A stretch of DNA of 64,000 nucleotides from Gordonia insulae (GCF_003855095.1 NZ_CP033972.1:2232001-2296000); one strand, 5' to 3'; counted from the first letter of the stretch, positions 17,408 through 26,675 are shown. A program made the numbers and translations. The notes: generated from the letters alone by a model not told the origin.

Positions 17408-19687
17408 ATGACCAACTCGATCCTGGAGGGCATCCGCATCATCGACCTCGCGTCGGGACTCGCGGGGCCTATGGCCACCCGCCTCCTCGCCGAAGCCGGT
17501 GCGGACGTCATCAAAATCGAGCATCCGGAAGGCGACCCGATCCGGGAACACCACCCGGCAGCGTTCTCAAACTGGAATCGAAGTAAACGGAGCATCGTCC
17601 TCGACCTGAATACGCAGCAGGGCCGTGATCATCTCCTCGGCCTCCTCGCAGAAGCAGACATCCTCGTCCACGGATTCAGCCCAGCGCGGGCCGCAGCGCT
17701 AGGCCTCGACGATCAGACGCTTTCGCAGCACAATCAACACCTGATCGTGAGTGCGGTGACCGGGTATATGCGCACACACCCTGACGCCGAGAAGCCGGGT
17801 TACGAAGTACTCGTACAGGCTCAAACAGCGATGATGGACGAGCAGATGGGTCACGACGATGGCCCGACTCACTTGCGACTGCCGCTCGCGAGCTGGACCG
17901 CAGCTTATCTGGCGGCGTCCGGAATACTGGCGCGACTGATCCTTCGACAAAGAACAGGTAAGGCCGGACCTGCCCACACAAGCCTGCAGCAGGGCGCATA
18001 CGCCGCAATGGGGTGCTTCTGGAACCGCGAAGAGCATCCGACCGAGTTCCTGATCGCCAAGATCCCACTCCCCAAACGTATGGCATTCCCGGCGATTACG
18101 CTCTTCAGATGTGCCGATGGCCGTTGGATACAAACACTCGGTGGTTTCATGGAGAACCCACTCGTCATCGAAACGATAGCGATGATGGGCGAAGAGTACG
18201 TATTCGTTCCGTTTCAGCAGATGCCTACGCCGGAGCAAAAGGATCTGTGGCAAAGGATGTTCGAGCAGCGAGACTCTGGCGAGTGGCTTCAAGCATTCTG
18301 GGACGGCGACGTACCGGCCGGCATGGTCTATAGCATCGGCGAGGTCCTCAAGGATCCACAAGTGATCGCCAACGGTCACGTCACGGAAGTCGATGACCCC
18401 GTGTGGGGGAAAGTACGCCAGAGCACCAACCCATTTCACCTGTCACCGGCAGGGATGGTTCAATCGGCGGCACCGACCCTGGGTCAACACCAGGGCGAAT
18501 CATGGTCTGCCCGAAATGAACTCTCCGTATCACCGTCGGGTCCGTACCCCCGGCGCCCCCTTGAGGGGCTCAAAGTCCTCGATTTCGGAATGTTCCTGGC
18601 CGGCCCATTCGCTCCATCCCTCATGGCGGACATGGGAGCAGATGTCATCAAGGTCGAAGCAACAACCGGCGATCGGATGCGTATCTCGGAATTGATGTTC
18701 ATCGGCTGTCAACGCGGAAAGCGTTCCTTGGCAATCGATCTCACCAAGGATGAGTCCCGCGACGTAATCGAACGCCTCGTCAAGTGGGCGGACGTCGTAC
18801 ATCACAACCTGCGCCGACCCGCAGCAGAGTCTCTCGGAATCGACGAGCCGACCTTGAGGAAGATCAAACCCGACCTCATCTACTGCCATGTGAGCTCGTA
18901 CGGTTCGGAAGGCCCGAGAGCGGATTGGCCAGGATACGACCCCATTGCGCAGGCGTACTCAGGACACATGGACGCCGGAGCCGGAAAAGGCAATCCCCCG
19001 ATGTGGATTCGCAGCGCACCCCTCGACTTCCAAACCGCCTTGTCGTCGCTTGTCGGAACACTCCTCGCTGTCTACCAGCGAGACAGGACCGGGAACGGAA
19101 ACATGGTGACAGCCTCCTTGATGGGGATCGCCGCCACCCTGAACAGCGAAACCATGATACTTCCCGACGGCAGCTTTGCGCCGACACCCGAGCTCGACCA
19201 CGATCAGAAGCTCGTCGGTGAGGGGTATGGCGTCTACCGGACCGGGGATGGATGGGTGGCAGTCGCGGCGGTCGGCAAAACCAAAGTCGGCCGGCTGCGG
19301 GAGGCGGTGGGAGCTACGAGTGAGACCACGCTGGCAGCAGCTTTCGCCGCATTGTCCGTCGACAAGGCACTCGCCTTACTCGGCGAAAGTGGCATACCGG
19401 CAGAATCTGTCCGTGTGGACTACCAGGACGAGTTCTTTGACGACCCGGATAATCAGAGAGTGAAGCTGGCAACTCACACCGAGCACAAGGTCTATGGGCG
19501 AGTCGACAACGCAGGAGCGTTCTGGGTCTTCGATGACCTCGACTTGACGCTGGATCGTCCTGTCCCCCTTCTCGGCGAACATTCGTCGGAAATACTGGCA
19601 GATCTCGGCTTCGAGGACGCCGCGATGTCGGCGATGACAGACAACGGAACCGTTGTGGTCACCGACGTTGCCTTCATTCCCCGATGA
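17408..19687 (+). CDS. Tandem CaiB/BaiF CoA-transferase (two domains fused)
   Basis: A 759-aa protein made of two complete family III CoA-transferase domains, about residues 1-375 and 383-759; each begins with the typical EG-(I/L)-(R/K)-(I/V)-x-D segment followed by AGP and GADVIK(I/V)E. Aligned by eye to E. coli CaiB, the catalytic Asp is present in the second half (Asp540, APLDFQTALSS) but replaced by Ser in the first (Ser162, PLASWTAAYLA). Family III enzymes normally work as interlocked homodimers, so this chain may be a self-contained pseudo-heterodimer with one active site. GAAAGGAC precedes the ATG. The stop overlaps the thioesterase start (ATGA at 19684). Confidence 0.9.
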   Translation: MTNSILEGIRIIDLASGLAGPMATRLLAEAGADVIKIEHPEGDPIREHHPAAFSNWNRSKRSIVLDLNTQQGRDHLLGLLAEADILVHGFSPARAAALGLDDQTLSQHNQHLIVSAVTGYMRTHPDAEKPGYEVLVQAQTAMMDEQMGHDDGPTHLRLPLASWTAAYLAASGILARLILRQRTGKAGPAHTSLQQGAYAAMGCFWNREEHPTEFLIAKIPLPKRMAFPAITLFRCADGRWIQTLGGFMENPLVIETIAMMGEEYVFVPFQQMPTPEQKDLWQRMFEQRDSGEWLQAFWDGDVPAGMVYSIGEVLKDPQVIANGHVTEVDDPVWGKVRQSTNPFHLSPAGMVQSAAPTLGQHQGESWSARNELSVSPSGPYPRRPLEGLKVLDFGMFLAGPFAPSLMADMGADVIKVEATTGDRMRISELMFIGCQRGKRSLAIDLTKDESRDVIERLVKWADVVHHNLRRPAAESLGIDEPTLRKIKPDLIYCHVSSYGSEGPRADWPGYDPIAQAYSGHMDAGAGKGNPPMWIRSAPLDFQTALSSLVGTLLAVYQRDRTGNGNMVTASLMGIAATLNSETMILPDGSFAPTPELDHDQKLVGEGYGVYRTGDGWVAVAAVGKTKVGRLREAVGATSETTLAAAFAALSVDKALALLGESGIPAESVRVDYQDEFFDDPDNQRVKLATHTEHKVYGRVDNAGAFWVFDDLDLTLDRPVPLLGEHSSEILADLGFEDAAMSAMTDNGTVVVTDVAFIPR

Positions 19688-20304
19688 CCGGCGACCACGA
19701 CAGACAACAGGACAGTTGGAGCCATCTCGGACCAATGGCCAACCGCGGCGGTGCGGGCTACCCAGACCTGCTGACGCAGGTTCGTCGTCTTCAAGATGCG
19801 GTCGTGGGGGCCTCAGCCCCCAATGAGACGATTGTGGCTGTTGCCCGACATCTCTCCGAGATCGCAAGTGAGTTGGAACAATACGAGGTACCGGAAGCAC
19901 AGGCGCCGGTCGGGACCCGGACCGACCTTCCTGGCCGAGGGCATCCGTTTCTGGTCCCCCACGTTGTGGACTCCTGGACCGACTCACGTGTCGAGGCCCA
20001 TGTGACCTTCACACGCTTCTACCTTGGCGGCAACGGCGCTGCACACGGTGGCGCCCTACCCTTGTTATTCGATGAAGTCCTCGGGCGGCTCAGCAGTGGT
20101 GGCGGCCGAAAGGTCGCGCGCACTGCCTATCTCCACGTCAACTACCGCCACATCACCCCGATCGGTCGGCGACTGGAACTCGAGGCAACGTTCGATCGCG
20201 AGGAGGGGCGTAAGCGGTACATCTCTGCCCGCCTACGCGACGGGGATGTCGTAGTTGCTGATGCCGACGGTTTGTTCGTAGAACTTCGCCCCGGCCAGCC
20301 CTGA
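19684..20304 (+). CDS. Hotdog-fold acyl-CoA thioesterase, PaaI-like
   Basis: A 206-aa protein whose C-terminal 120 residues form a hotdog domain. FYLGGNGAAHGGALPLLFDE carries the His-Gly-Gly and Asp-Glu pair used by PaaI/THEM4-like thioesterases. It should hydrolyse an acyl-CoA, perhaps to release trapped CoA or a final free acid. It is translationally coupled (ATGA) to the tandem CoA-transferase. A paralogue at 44379-45026 has the same core (GGNNAAHGG, then YLH-x-(N/D)-(Y/F)-R-x-ITPI and GLFV-x-LRP), which ties the island to the 44-48 kb operon. Confidence 0.88.
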   Translation: MTGDHDRQQDSWSHLGPMANRGGAGYPDLLTQVRRLQDAVVGASAPNETIVAVARHLSEIASELEQYEVPEAQAPVGTRTDLPGRGHPFLVPHVVDSWTDSRVEAHVTFTRFYLGGNGAAHGGALPLLFDEVLGRLSSGGGRKVARTAYLHVNYRHITPIGRRLELEATFDREEGRKRYISARLRDGDVVVADADGLFVELRPGQP

Positions 20305-21102
20305 TCAAGACTGCGCTCGAGACTGGTTCCGCGCAGCATCGACCGCATTTCGGTGCTCGGGTGAACTCATGCTCTCCAGCTCACCCGTGAAGGCGATGTC
20401 AAAGGCGTTGTCCAGGTGCATTTCGACGTATGAGTTCAAAGCCGACTTGGTGGACTGAAATGCAGCTTGGGGCACCGCTGCCAGCCGATGTGCCAAGGAA
20501 AGCGCCTCTCTCGCGAGATCTCCCGACGGCACGACCCGACTCGCAAGGCCCCATTGAACAGCATCAGCCGGCATGATCCGTTGCCCAAGGAAAAGATGCT
20601 CTCTTGCACGCGATAAGCTAGTCAGCAACGGCCAGACCAGCCCTCCATCACCAGGAACCAGTCCCATTCGTAGGTGCGGATCAGCGAGAAAACTCTGATC
20701 CGAGAGCAGGACCAGATCGGAGAGAACGGCAAGGCTGCACCCGAGGCCCACAGCGGGCCCGTTGACCGCGGCGATGACCGGTAGCTTGCAGCGCACGATC
20801 CCACCGACGATTGCGCGGGCTTCCTCGATCGTTTTCGCCCGCAGTTCCGGATCATCGAGATTCTCCTGCATGTATGCGAAATCCCCACCGGCGCTGAAGG
20901 CATCACCGGCACCGGTGATGATGACCGCGCGGGCATCCGCATCGTCGCCGATCTGTGCCCACACGCCCGCCAGCGCCTGGTGCAGCGCACGATTGACCCC
21001 GTTGAGGTCCTCGGGTCGATTGATGGTCAGAATCCGCACTGGACCATCACTCGTGACCTGCAATTCAGGGGGCAGGCTGTACGTAGACTTCTCGTTTGAC
21101 AT
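20305..21102 (-). CDS. Enoyl-CoA hydratase/isomerase family protein
   Basis: A 265-aa crotonase. The ATG at 21102 is favoured over the one at 21111 because AAGGA sits 9 nt before it. Oxyanion-hole segments FSAGGDF (about 69-75) and NGPAVGLGCS (about 114-123) are present. The first hydratase glutamate is not kept: that region reads FLADPHLRMGLVPGDGG, a pattern seen in many EchA-like proteins whose reaction is not simple hydration. It may be an isomerase, a hydrolase or a C-C bond enzyme. Transcribed alone; convergent with the thioesterase gene (stops adjoin at 20304/20305) and divergent from the ligase at 21271 with an operator between. Confidence 0.85.
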   Translation of the reverse strand: MSNEKSTYSLPPELQVTSDGPVRILTINRPEDLNGVNRALHQALAGVWAQIGDDADARAVIITGAGDAFSAGGDFAYMQENLDDPELRAKTIEEARAIVGGIVRCKLPVIAAVNGPAVGLGCSLAVLSDLVLLSDQSFLADPHLRMGLVPGDGGLVWPLLTSLSRAREHLFLGQRIMPADAVQWGLASRVVPSGDLAREALSLAHRLAAVPQAAFQSTKSALNSYVEMHLDNAFDIAFTGELESMSSPEHRNAVDAARNQSRAQS

Positions 21103-21237
21103 CGGAGTCATTCCTTACGCTCGGCTTCGCTGTGGGCACATGATCAGCGTCCCGGTCCGGGGATGCGCCACTGATCGGCGGGCTCATTCGTGAAGTGCTT
21201 CAAAATAATGCACACGTCACGTATCGTTCAATTGACC

Positions 21238-21251
21238 CTTTACATGTATAG
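21238..21251. promoter_or_regulatory. Island operator, one mismatch, divergent promoter
   Basis: CTTTACATGTATAG differs from the consensus only at base 3. It lies between the crotonase start at 21102 (minus) and the ligase ATG at 21271 (plus), ending 19 bp before the latter. Confidence 0.72.
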
Positions 21252-21270
21252 CACTGGTGGTGTCGAGACG

Positions 21271-22902
21271 ATGACAACGTGGCAAACCGTCGATCCGGAG
21301 ACGGCGATCTCGGACGGGTACCGGCAGCAAGGGTGGTGGGACGGCAACACATTGCCGAGCCTGCTCGTTGATGCCTTGAGCCGGTCGGAGGCCCGCCTGT
21401 TCCGAGTCCACTCAAACGAACGCCCTTGGAATGGGACACTTCTCGACGTTGCACAGATGGCTCGACGCGTGGCGACAGGGTTGCGGCGTCGTGGCGTGCG
21501 GCCTGGGGATTCTGTTGCCTTCCAGCTACCGAACAGTGTCGAGGCCGCCGCCGTGTTCTACGGGCTCGTTCTCCTCGGTGCGGTCCTGGTGCCCGTGGCG
21601 AGTGCATCTGGCCTTCGTGAAGTCCGAATGGCCCTGCGGCAGTCCGGCGCACGAGTGGTCATAGTCGCGAATTGGCAGAAGGCCGCGTTCGACTTCGACA
21701 GTGTGCTCGACATGCGATCCGAGTATCCGGAACTCGAGCACGTGATCGCTGTCGGCGACCGGGCCACACCGACGGGCGTCCTCGACTTCCACGATCTGCT
21801 CGACACCGATCCGCTTTCGGAACCCGCCATCGTCGATCCCGCTGCGCCCGCCGTCATCGGCTGGACGTCCGGCACGACCGGTGTACCCAAAGGGGTTCTC
21901 CTCAGTCACCGAGCCCTCTGTGCCGACTCCCGACTGCACATGTCACCCTTGCTGGACCGACGCTCACACCCCCTGGTGAGTACTTCGCCGGTCAGCCACG
22001 TCACCGGCATGCTCATATCAGTTCTTGTCCCGCCCCTGCTGGGGCAAGACATTCACCTCTTGGACTACTGGGATCCCGGTCAGGTGCTCGCCCTCATGAT
22101 CAGTGAGGACTTGTCGGCAGGTAGCGGTGCACCTCTGTTCCTGGCTTCCCTCCTCGATCATCCCGACTGCACCCCAGCCCACCATTCACTCATCGAGATG
22201 GCTCCCCTCGGGGGTGCCTCGGTGCCACCTGATTTGATCACGCGGGCAGATGATTTGGGAGTTCGAGCGTGGCGGGGATACGGATGCACCGAGCACCCGA
22301 GCATTTCCCTGGGTCGCCCCGATCAGCCCCTGCACATGCGTGCGAACACAGACGGGACCCTGTGCACCGGAGTAGAAGTTCGAATAGTCGACGACGCCGG
22401 CATAGATGTGACGACGGGGCATGCCGGTGAGATCCTCAGTCGGGGCCCCGACCTCTTTTCCGGTTACACCGATGCTTCTCTGAACGCCGAAGCGTTCGCC
22501 CACGGATGGTACCGAACCGGCGACATAGGTGCGATCGACGACGACGGCTGTCTTTCGGTACTGGACCGCAAGAAGGACATCATCATCAGGTCAGGATTGA
22601 ACATCAGCGCTGCCGAAGTCGAGTCGGTACTCATCTCCATGCCACAGGTCTCTGATGTCGCGGTCGTCGCTGCCCCAGATCCGCGAACAGGTGAACACGC
22701 CTGTGCATTCATTCGCCCGGCACCGGGGTTCGACGCACCATCCGTTGCCGAGATCGCCGCGCACATGGCAGCTGCACAGATCTCCAAATACAAGTGGCCA
22801 GAAGAAGTACGGCATCACGCAGCGGACTTTCCGCGGACGCCTGCAGGTAAAGTCCGGAAATCCGATCTCCGGGCGAGTCTGCGAGTCCAGACTCCGCACT
22901 AG
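21271..22902 (+). CDS. Acyl-CoA ligase (ANL superfamily, FadD-like)
   Basis: A 543-aa AMP-forming ligase from ATG 21271 (MTTWQTVDPE); the frame is open from 21190 but that region contains the operator. Motifs: WTSGTTGVPKG, YGCTEHPS, the TGD in WYRTGDIG, DRKKDIIIRSG, and the C-terminal Lys in TPAGKVRK. It is a paralogue of the ligase at 11588-13204. The ribosome-binding site is weak (GGTGG about 12 nt upstream), and with the operator so close the transcript leader must be short. Single-gene unit, converging on the next ligase gene at 22920. Confidence 0.9.
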   Translation: MTTWQTVDPETAISDGYRQQGWWDGNTLPSLLVDALSRSEARLFRVHSNERPWNGTLLDVAQMARRVATGLRRRGVRPGDSVAFQLPNSVEAAAVFYGLVLLGAVLVPVASASGLREVRMALRQSGARVVIVANWQKAAFDFDSVLDMRSEYPELEHVIAVGDRATPTGVLDFHDLLDTDPLSEPAIVDPAAPAVIGWTSGTTGVPKGVLLSHRALCADSRLHMSPLLDRRSHPLVSTSPVSHVTGMLISVLVPPLLGQDIHLLDYWDPGQVLALMISEDLSAGSGAPLFLASLLDHPDCTPAHHSLIEMAPLGGASVPPDLITRADDLGVRAWRGYGCTEHPSISLGRPDQPLHMRANTDGTLCTGVEVRIVDDAGIDVTTGHAGEILSRGPDLFSGYTDASLNAEAFAHGWYRTGDIGAIDDDGCLSVLDRKKDIIIRSGLNISAAEVESVLISMPQVSDVAVVAAPDPRTGEHACAFIRPAPGFDAPSVAEIAAHMAAAQISKYKWPEEVRHHAADFPRTPAGKVRKSDLRASLRVQTPH

Positions 22903-22919
22903 TGCGGGTCACATTCAGA

Positions 22920-24563
22920 TCATTCCGACTCGGCCAAATCCTCACGGAGAACGCGTCGCAACAGTTTTCCTGACGCGGAGTACGGAAGCAAGTCGCGAAA
23001 CTCGACGGTCTTGGGTACTTTGTACTTCGCAACCGAGTGAGCAAGTTCGCCGAGGATCTCAGAGGCGAGGTGATCATCGGGACGATGACCCGCAGCCGGC
23101 ACCACCACCGCGTGCACTCGCTGCCCCCACTCCTCGTCGGGCAGACCCAGCACGGCGACGTCGTCCACAGCGGGATGGGTCCGCATCACGTCCTCGATCT
23201 CTGCGGGATAGATGTTCACCCCTCCGGAAAGGATCATGTCGGTGCGCCTGTCGACGAGATACAGCCATCCGCTGCCATCGATGTACGCCATGTCCCCAGT
23301 CGTGAAGTACTCTCCGCGCCGCGCTGACACGGTCTTTTCTGCATCGCCGAAGTATTCCGATGCCAGCCCCCCAGGATTCCGAATCCACAGCGTTCCGGTC
23401 ACTCCTGCGCCGACGCCGTTGCCGTCCTCATCGAGGATCTGCATATCAGCGCCGTTGCCGTCAACACGTCCGACACTGCCCGGATGCTCGAGCCAGTCCT
23501 GGGGCGAGATGCTGGTGCCGAAACCTTCGGTCGACGCATAATATTCGTAGAGAACGGGGCCCAGCCACTCCATGATGTGCCGTTTGACAGTGACCGGGGT
23601 TGGTGCGCCCGAATGCGATACAACCTGCAGCGTGCTGGTATCGAACTGTGCCCGCTCATCGGCGGTGAGCTGCAACAGACGGTAGAAGTGGATAGGCGCC
23701 AGTTGAGCGGTGGTGACCCCATGACGCTGAACGAGCCTCAAGAACTCTCTGCTGTCCCACTTGTCCATGAGGACGAGACTGTGCCCGTGATGAAGCGCCT
23801 GTGTCCCCCAGCCGAGGGGCGCTCCATGGTATAGCGGTCCACTCACCAGACTGACCGCTGCGACGTCGTGCTGCATTCCACGCAGTGCCATCAACGGATC
23901 GAGCGCCCTGGCAGCTGACTCCGGATCCACCTCCCGCGAGGGCCAACTGACGCCTTTGGGCCTGCCAGTCGTGCCGGAGGTGTACATCATCACCGATCCG
24001 TGCACGCGGTCCAACGGTGGGTCCTCGCTGTACTGGTCGATGAGATCCGAGAACCTCCGACCGGAGGACGTGGACGGTCCCAGCAGGAGACACCGGTCAG
24101 ACGGCAATGATGCTGTCGCCATCGCCAGTTGAGCGACCGACTCGTAGTTCGCGTGCACCAACAGCAGCCTGCTGTCACTATTCGTGACGATATATGCGAT
24201 TTCGGGTGCGGTGAGGTGATAGTTCACTGGAACCACCTTGACGCCAACCTGTTCGGCACCCAGCAGGATTGCCAGGAAGTCCGCACAATTCGGCGACAAC
24301 AGCGCAACGCGGTCACCGGCGACAATGTTTGCTGCGCGCAACGCGTGTGAGATTCGGTTGGCCAGTCGGTGTAGTTCGCCAAACGTGTGGGATGTCCCAC
24401 CGGGTTCGACCACCGCGATGCGGTCGGGGTTGAGGTCCGCGTACTGGAAGAAGCTGTCGGGCCGAGCGACTGCAGGCACATCGTCCGCACGGACACCGCC
24501 GTCCTTATAGACCTGCACGAGCAACCCCTTCCACGATGCGTGGACAACTTCCACCTTCGCCAC
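22920..24563 (-). CDS. Acyl-CoA synthetase (ANL superfamily)
   Basis: A 547-aa ligase starting at GTG 24563, the only usable start before an upstream stop; GGGA lies about 8 nt before it. Motifs: MYTSGTTGRPKG, YYASTEGFG, TGDMAYID, VDRRTDMILSGG, and SASGKLLRR at the C-terminus. It belongs to a different ligase subgroup from the 11588/21271 pair and resembles the FadD13/FadD19-like acid:CoA ligases. An exact operator lies 192 bp upstream, so the leader is long. Single-gene unit between a convergent ligase and the TetR gene. Confidence 0.9.
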   Translation of the reverse strand: MAKVEVVHASWKGLLVQVYKDGGVRADDVPAVARPDSFFQYADLNPDRIAVVEPGGTSHTFGELHRLANRISHALRAANIVAGDRVALLSPNCADFLAILLGAEQVGVKVVPVNYHLTAPEIAYIVTNSDSRLLLVHANYESVAQLAMATASLPSDRCLLLGPSTSSGRRFSDLIDQYSEDPPLDRVHGSVMMYTSGTTGRPKGVSWPSREVDPESAARALDPLMALRGMQHDVAAVSLVSGPLYHGAPLGWGTQALHHGHSLVLMDKWDSREFLRLVQRHGVTTAQLAPIHFYRLLQLTADERAQFDTSTLQVVSHSGAPTPVTVKRHIMEWLGPVLYEYYASTEGFGTSISPQDWLEHPGSVGRVDGNGADMQILDEDGNGVGAGVTGTLWIRNPGGLASEYFGDAEKTVSARRGEYFTTGDMAYIDGSGWLYLVDRRTDMILSGGVNIYPAEIEDVMRTHPAVDDVAVLGLPDEEWGQRVHAVVVPAAGHRPDDHLASEILGELAHSVAKYKVPKTVEFRDLLPYSASGKLLRRVLREDLAESE

Positions 24564-24754
24564 CGGACATTCCCGAAGTATCTCGCCGCAGAAAGCTGCC
24601 GGATTCGCAATGGTGAAACTTGTCCGCCCAGCGACGACGGTTGCCCACCCTCGTCGGCATCCACCACGCCGGGGCTTCGCTATGGCGTCGGCAGTGGCCA
24701 GTACCGCAACCAGAATCGGTGATCAAGCGCATGAGACCATACTAACAATGCCAT

Positions 24755-24768
24755 CTATACATGTATAG
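24755..24768. promoter_or_regulatory. Island operator, perfect palindrome
   Basis: CTATACATGTATAG lies between the stop of the TetR gene (24833) and the CoA synthetase start (24563), both on the minus strand. It would control the synthetase separately from the regulator gene. Confidence 0.72.
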
Positions 24769-24832
24769 TAGGCAAGAGCACTCCACCTCAGAGTCGTCAC
24801 GCAACGGAACCGGAAGAGCCGGCGCGGCTCGG

Positions 24833-25432
24833 CTACGAAGGCGGATAATGATCCAACAGACCGGCGAGCGCATGATCGAAACTCTTGCGAGAACGGAGTT
24901 GCATCAGATACGCCGACATATCGGCATCCGGGTGGGAGGTCGGCGCGGTTTGAAAGTTGGCACTCTCGTGTACCAAAAGGTGACCGAGTACGAGTTGTTG
25001 CACGCCCGCGTACGCCTCTTGCGCACGATCGCGGTCCAGCCCCGCTCGTTCGAACTGTCGAATGCTGAAGAACAACAGACGTCGGGCGTTGGGGAGCAAC
25101 TTGCTTGTCAAGACCACCGAGCTCAATCCAGGAAGGCTCAGCAAAGAGTCAATCGAGGCGTTCACGGTGTACGTGAACAGGTCCCGCCATTCACCAGACT
25201 CGGGATCAGGAAGGTCGATTTGACCGAGCAGCTCATCACCGACAAGTCGGAGGAGTTCATCCTTGTCCTCTACATGATGGTAGAGCGCCATTGCCGACAC
25301 CCCCAGCTGAGCTGCTACAGCGCGCATCGTGAGCTTCTCGATCCCGCGTTCCCGGATCATCTCGGTCGCGGTTGCCGCGATAGCGACACGCCCCAAGGGG
25401 CTGCGCTCGCGAACAGATTTCTTGGTGGCCAC
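24833..25432 (-). CDS. TetR-family transcriptional regulator, candidate island repressor
   Basis: A 199-aa regulator from GTG 25432. The N-terminal helix-turn-helix is LTMRAVAAQLGVSAMALYHHVEDKDELL (about residues 36-63); the rest is the helical TetR_C ligand-binding domain. Its central position among the operator-bearing units makes it the best candidate to bind CTATACATGTATAG, perhaps released by a CoA-thioester intermediate. However, its own promoter region holds a different inverted repeat (GTACGA-7-TCGTAC at 25469-25487) and only a weak match to the consensus, so it may instead bind that. It is divergent from the beta-lactamase-like gene. Confidence 0.88.
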   Translation of the reverse strand: MATKKSVRERSPLGRVAIAATATEMIRERGIEKLTMRAVAAQLGVSAMALYHHVEDKDELLRLVGDELLGQIDLPDPESGEWRDLFTYTVNASIDSLLSLPGLSSVVLTSKLLPNARRLLFFSIRQFERAGLDRDRAQEAYAGVQQLVLGHLLVHESANFQTAPTSHPDADMSAYLMQLRSRKSFDHALAGLLDHYPPS

Positions 25433-25444
25433 CCTCGCCTGCCT

Positions 25445-25457
25445 TTCGTGACACGAA
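25445..25457. promoter_or_regulatory. Small perfect inverted repeat before the TetR gene
   Basis: TTCGTG-A-CACGAA, 13 bp upstream of the TetR start. It could be an autoregulatory half of the TetR promoter; short enough to arise by chance. Confidence 0.3.
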
Positions 25458-25468
25458 CTTCATCCAAG

Positions 25469-25487
25469 GTACGAACTTTACTCGTAC
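25469..25487. promoter_or_regulatory. Inverted repeat GTACGA-7-TCGTAC in the TetR promoter
   Basis: Six-base arms separated by seven bases, 37 bp upstream of the TetR GTG and in the divergent space to the gene at 25560. The position suits autoregulation by the TetR protein. Its sequence differs from the island operator apart from GTAC elements. Confidence 0.45.
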
Positions 25488-25526
25488 AACTCGATTCTTC
25501 GTGCGTCGGCACCCCAAGCCAGTACG

Positions 25527-25540
25527 TGAAACATGTATCA
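25527..25540. promoter_or_regulatory. Weak operator-like site before the beta-lactamase-like gene
   Basis: TGAAACATGTATCA keeps the central ACATGTAT and matches 9 of 14 consensus bases. It is 20 bp upstream of the TTG start at 25560. Too weak to call alone. Confidence 0.25.
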
Positions 25541-25559
25541 CAACACAAAGGAGCATCCA

Positions 25560-26657
25560 TTGCAGCCTCAACGAGTCGACCATCGACGACTCAACATCTT
25601 GCTAGACCGCATCCGACTTGAGATTGACAACGGCACACTGCCATCGGCGCAGGTCTCAGTCTCGGTCAACGACGAGGAATACGCTTTCGAAGCGTTTGGG
25701 CAAGCAACCACCGATACGCGGTACGTACTGCAGTCAGCCGGCAGGCCCGTTGTGGCCGGTGTGGTCTGGAAGCTGATTTCCGATGGACTGTTGGACATCT
25801 CGAGATCGGTCGCGTCGTACATTCCCGAATTCGGTAGTAATGGCAAAGACATCGTCACCGTTGAGCAGGTTCTCACCCACATGGGCGGATTCCCGCTGGC
25901 GCCTCTCGCATTTCCTCAGATGCTCGACCGCGACAAGCGCCTCGAGGCGTTCGCGAAGTGGCGCCTGACCTCGGCACCGGGTACCAAACTCGAGTTTCAC
26001 TTGACCTCTGCCGCCTGGGTGATCGCCGAACTGTGCCAGCGTGTCACCGGCTCCCCGATCAGCGAGTACCTCCGCTCGACATTGACCGAGCCACTACACC
26101 TCGACAGCATCGAGATCGGACCACCACTCGCCGCCCAAGACAACGTGGCACCGTTCGTGCGGGTGGGCGCCGCCGACGACAACTCTGAGGTCTACCCGTG
26201 GGGGCCATGGTATCTCGCGAGACCAGAGATCCTCGCTGCCGGCGAACCAAGTCACTCGATGGTTGCAAACGCATCCGACCTTGCACGCTGGTACCAGGCC
26301 TTGATGCACTCACCGCTCTGGCGACGCGATGTCGTCGAAGACGCGTTGCGCATTCGGGTCAGATTGCCGATCGAAGGTGAACGCGGCGGCACCGCCAGCG
26401 TACCTGGCAATATTGCACTTTTCGTGGCAGTAGTCGGCGACGACGGCCTGTCGCGTGCGTTCCTGCCGACAGCGACGGGTCCGACGACCTTCGGCCACGG
26501 CGGTGCACCGTGCCAGATCGCCTTCGGCGACCCCAGCACCGGATTGTCGTTCGCATTTCTGACCAACGGATACCCGCCATCCGGCTACGATCAGTCCCGC
26601 GCCGGACTGAACCGGATCATCAACATCGCCAATCTTGCGGCAGACTGTCTCGCCTGA
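25560..26657 (+). CDS. Beta-lactamase/serine hydrolase family protein with altered catalytic motifs
   Basis: About 365 aa from TTG 25560, chosen because AAAGGAG lies 8 nt before it; an ATG at 25533 in the same frame has no such site. The fold is that of class C beta-lactamases and DD-peptidase-like esterases. The SxxK motif reads SAGR (Ser59 to Arg62), so the essential Lys is Arg, and the YxN position reads HLT (about 147-149). FGHGGAP matches the third HxG motif. It may be a non-catalytic or differently catalytic relative. There is no signal peptide, so it is cytoplasmic. Divergent from TetR; convergent with the FadE pair. Confidence 0.75.
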   Translation: MQPQRVDHRRLNILLDRIRLEIDNGTLPSAQVSVSVNDEEYAFEAFGQATTDTRYVLQSAGRPVVAGVVWKLISDGLLDISRSVASYIPEFGSNGKDIVTVEQVLTHMGGFPLAPLAFPQMLDRDKRLEAFAKWRLTSAPGTKLEFHLTSAAWVIAELCQRVTGSPISEYLRSTLTEPLHLDSIEIGPPLAAQDNVAPFVRVGAADDNSEVYPWGPWYLARPEILAAGEPSHSMVANASDLARWYQALMHSPLWRRDVVEDALRIRVRLPIEGERGGTASVPGNIALFVAVVGDDGLSRAFLPTATGPTTFGHGGAPCQIAFGDPSTGLSFAFLTNGYPPSGYDQSRAGLNRIINIANLAADCLA

Positions 26658-26675
26658 CAATCGGTGACGATCAAC

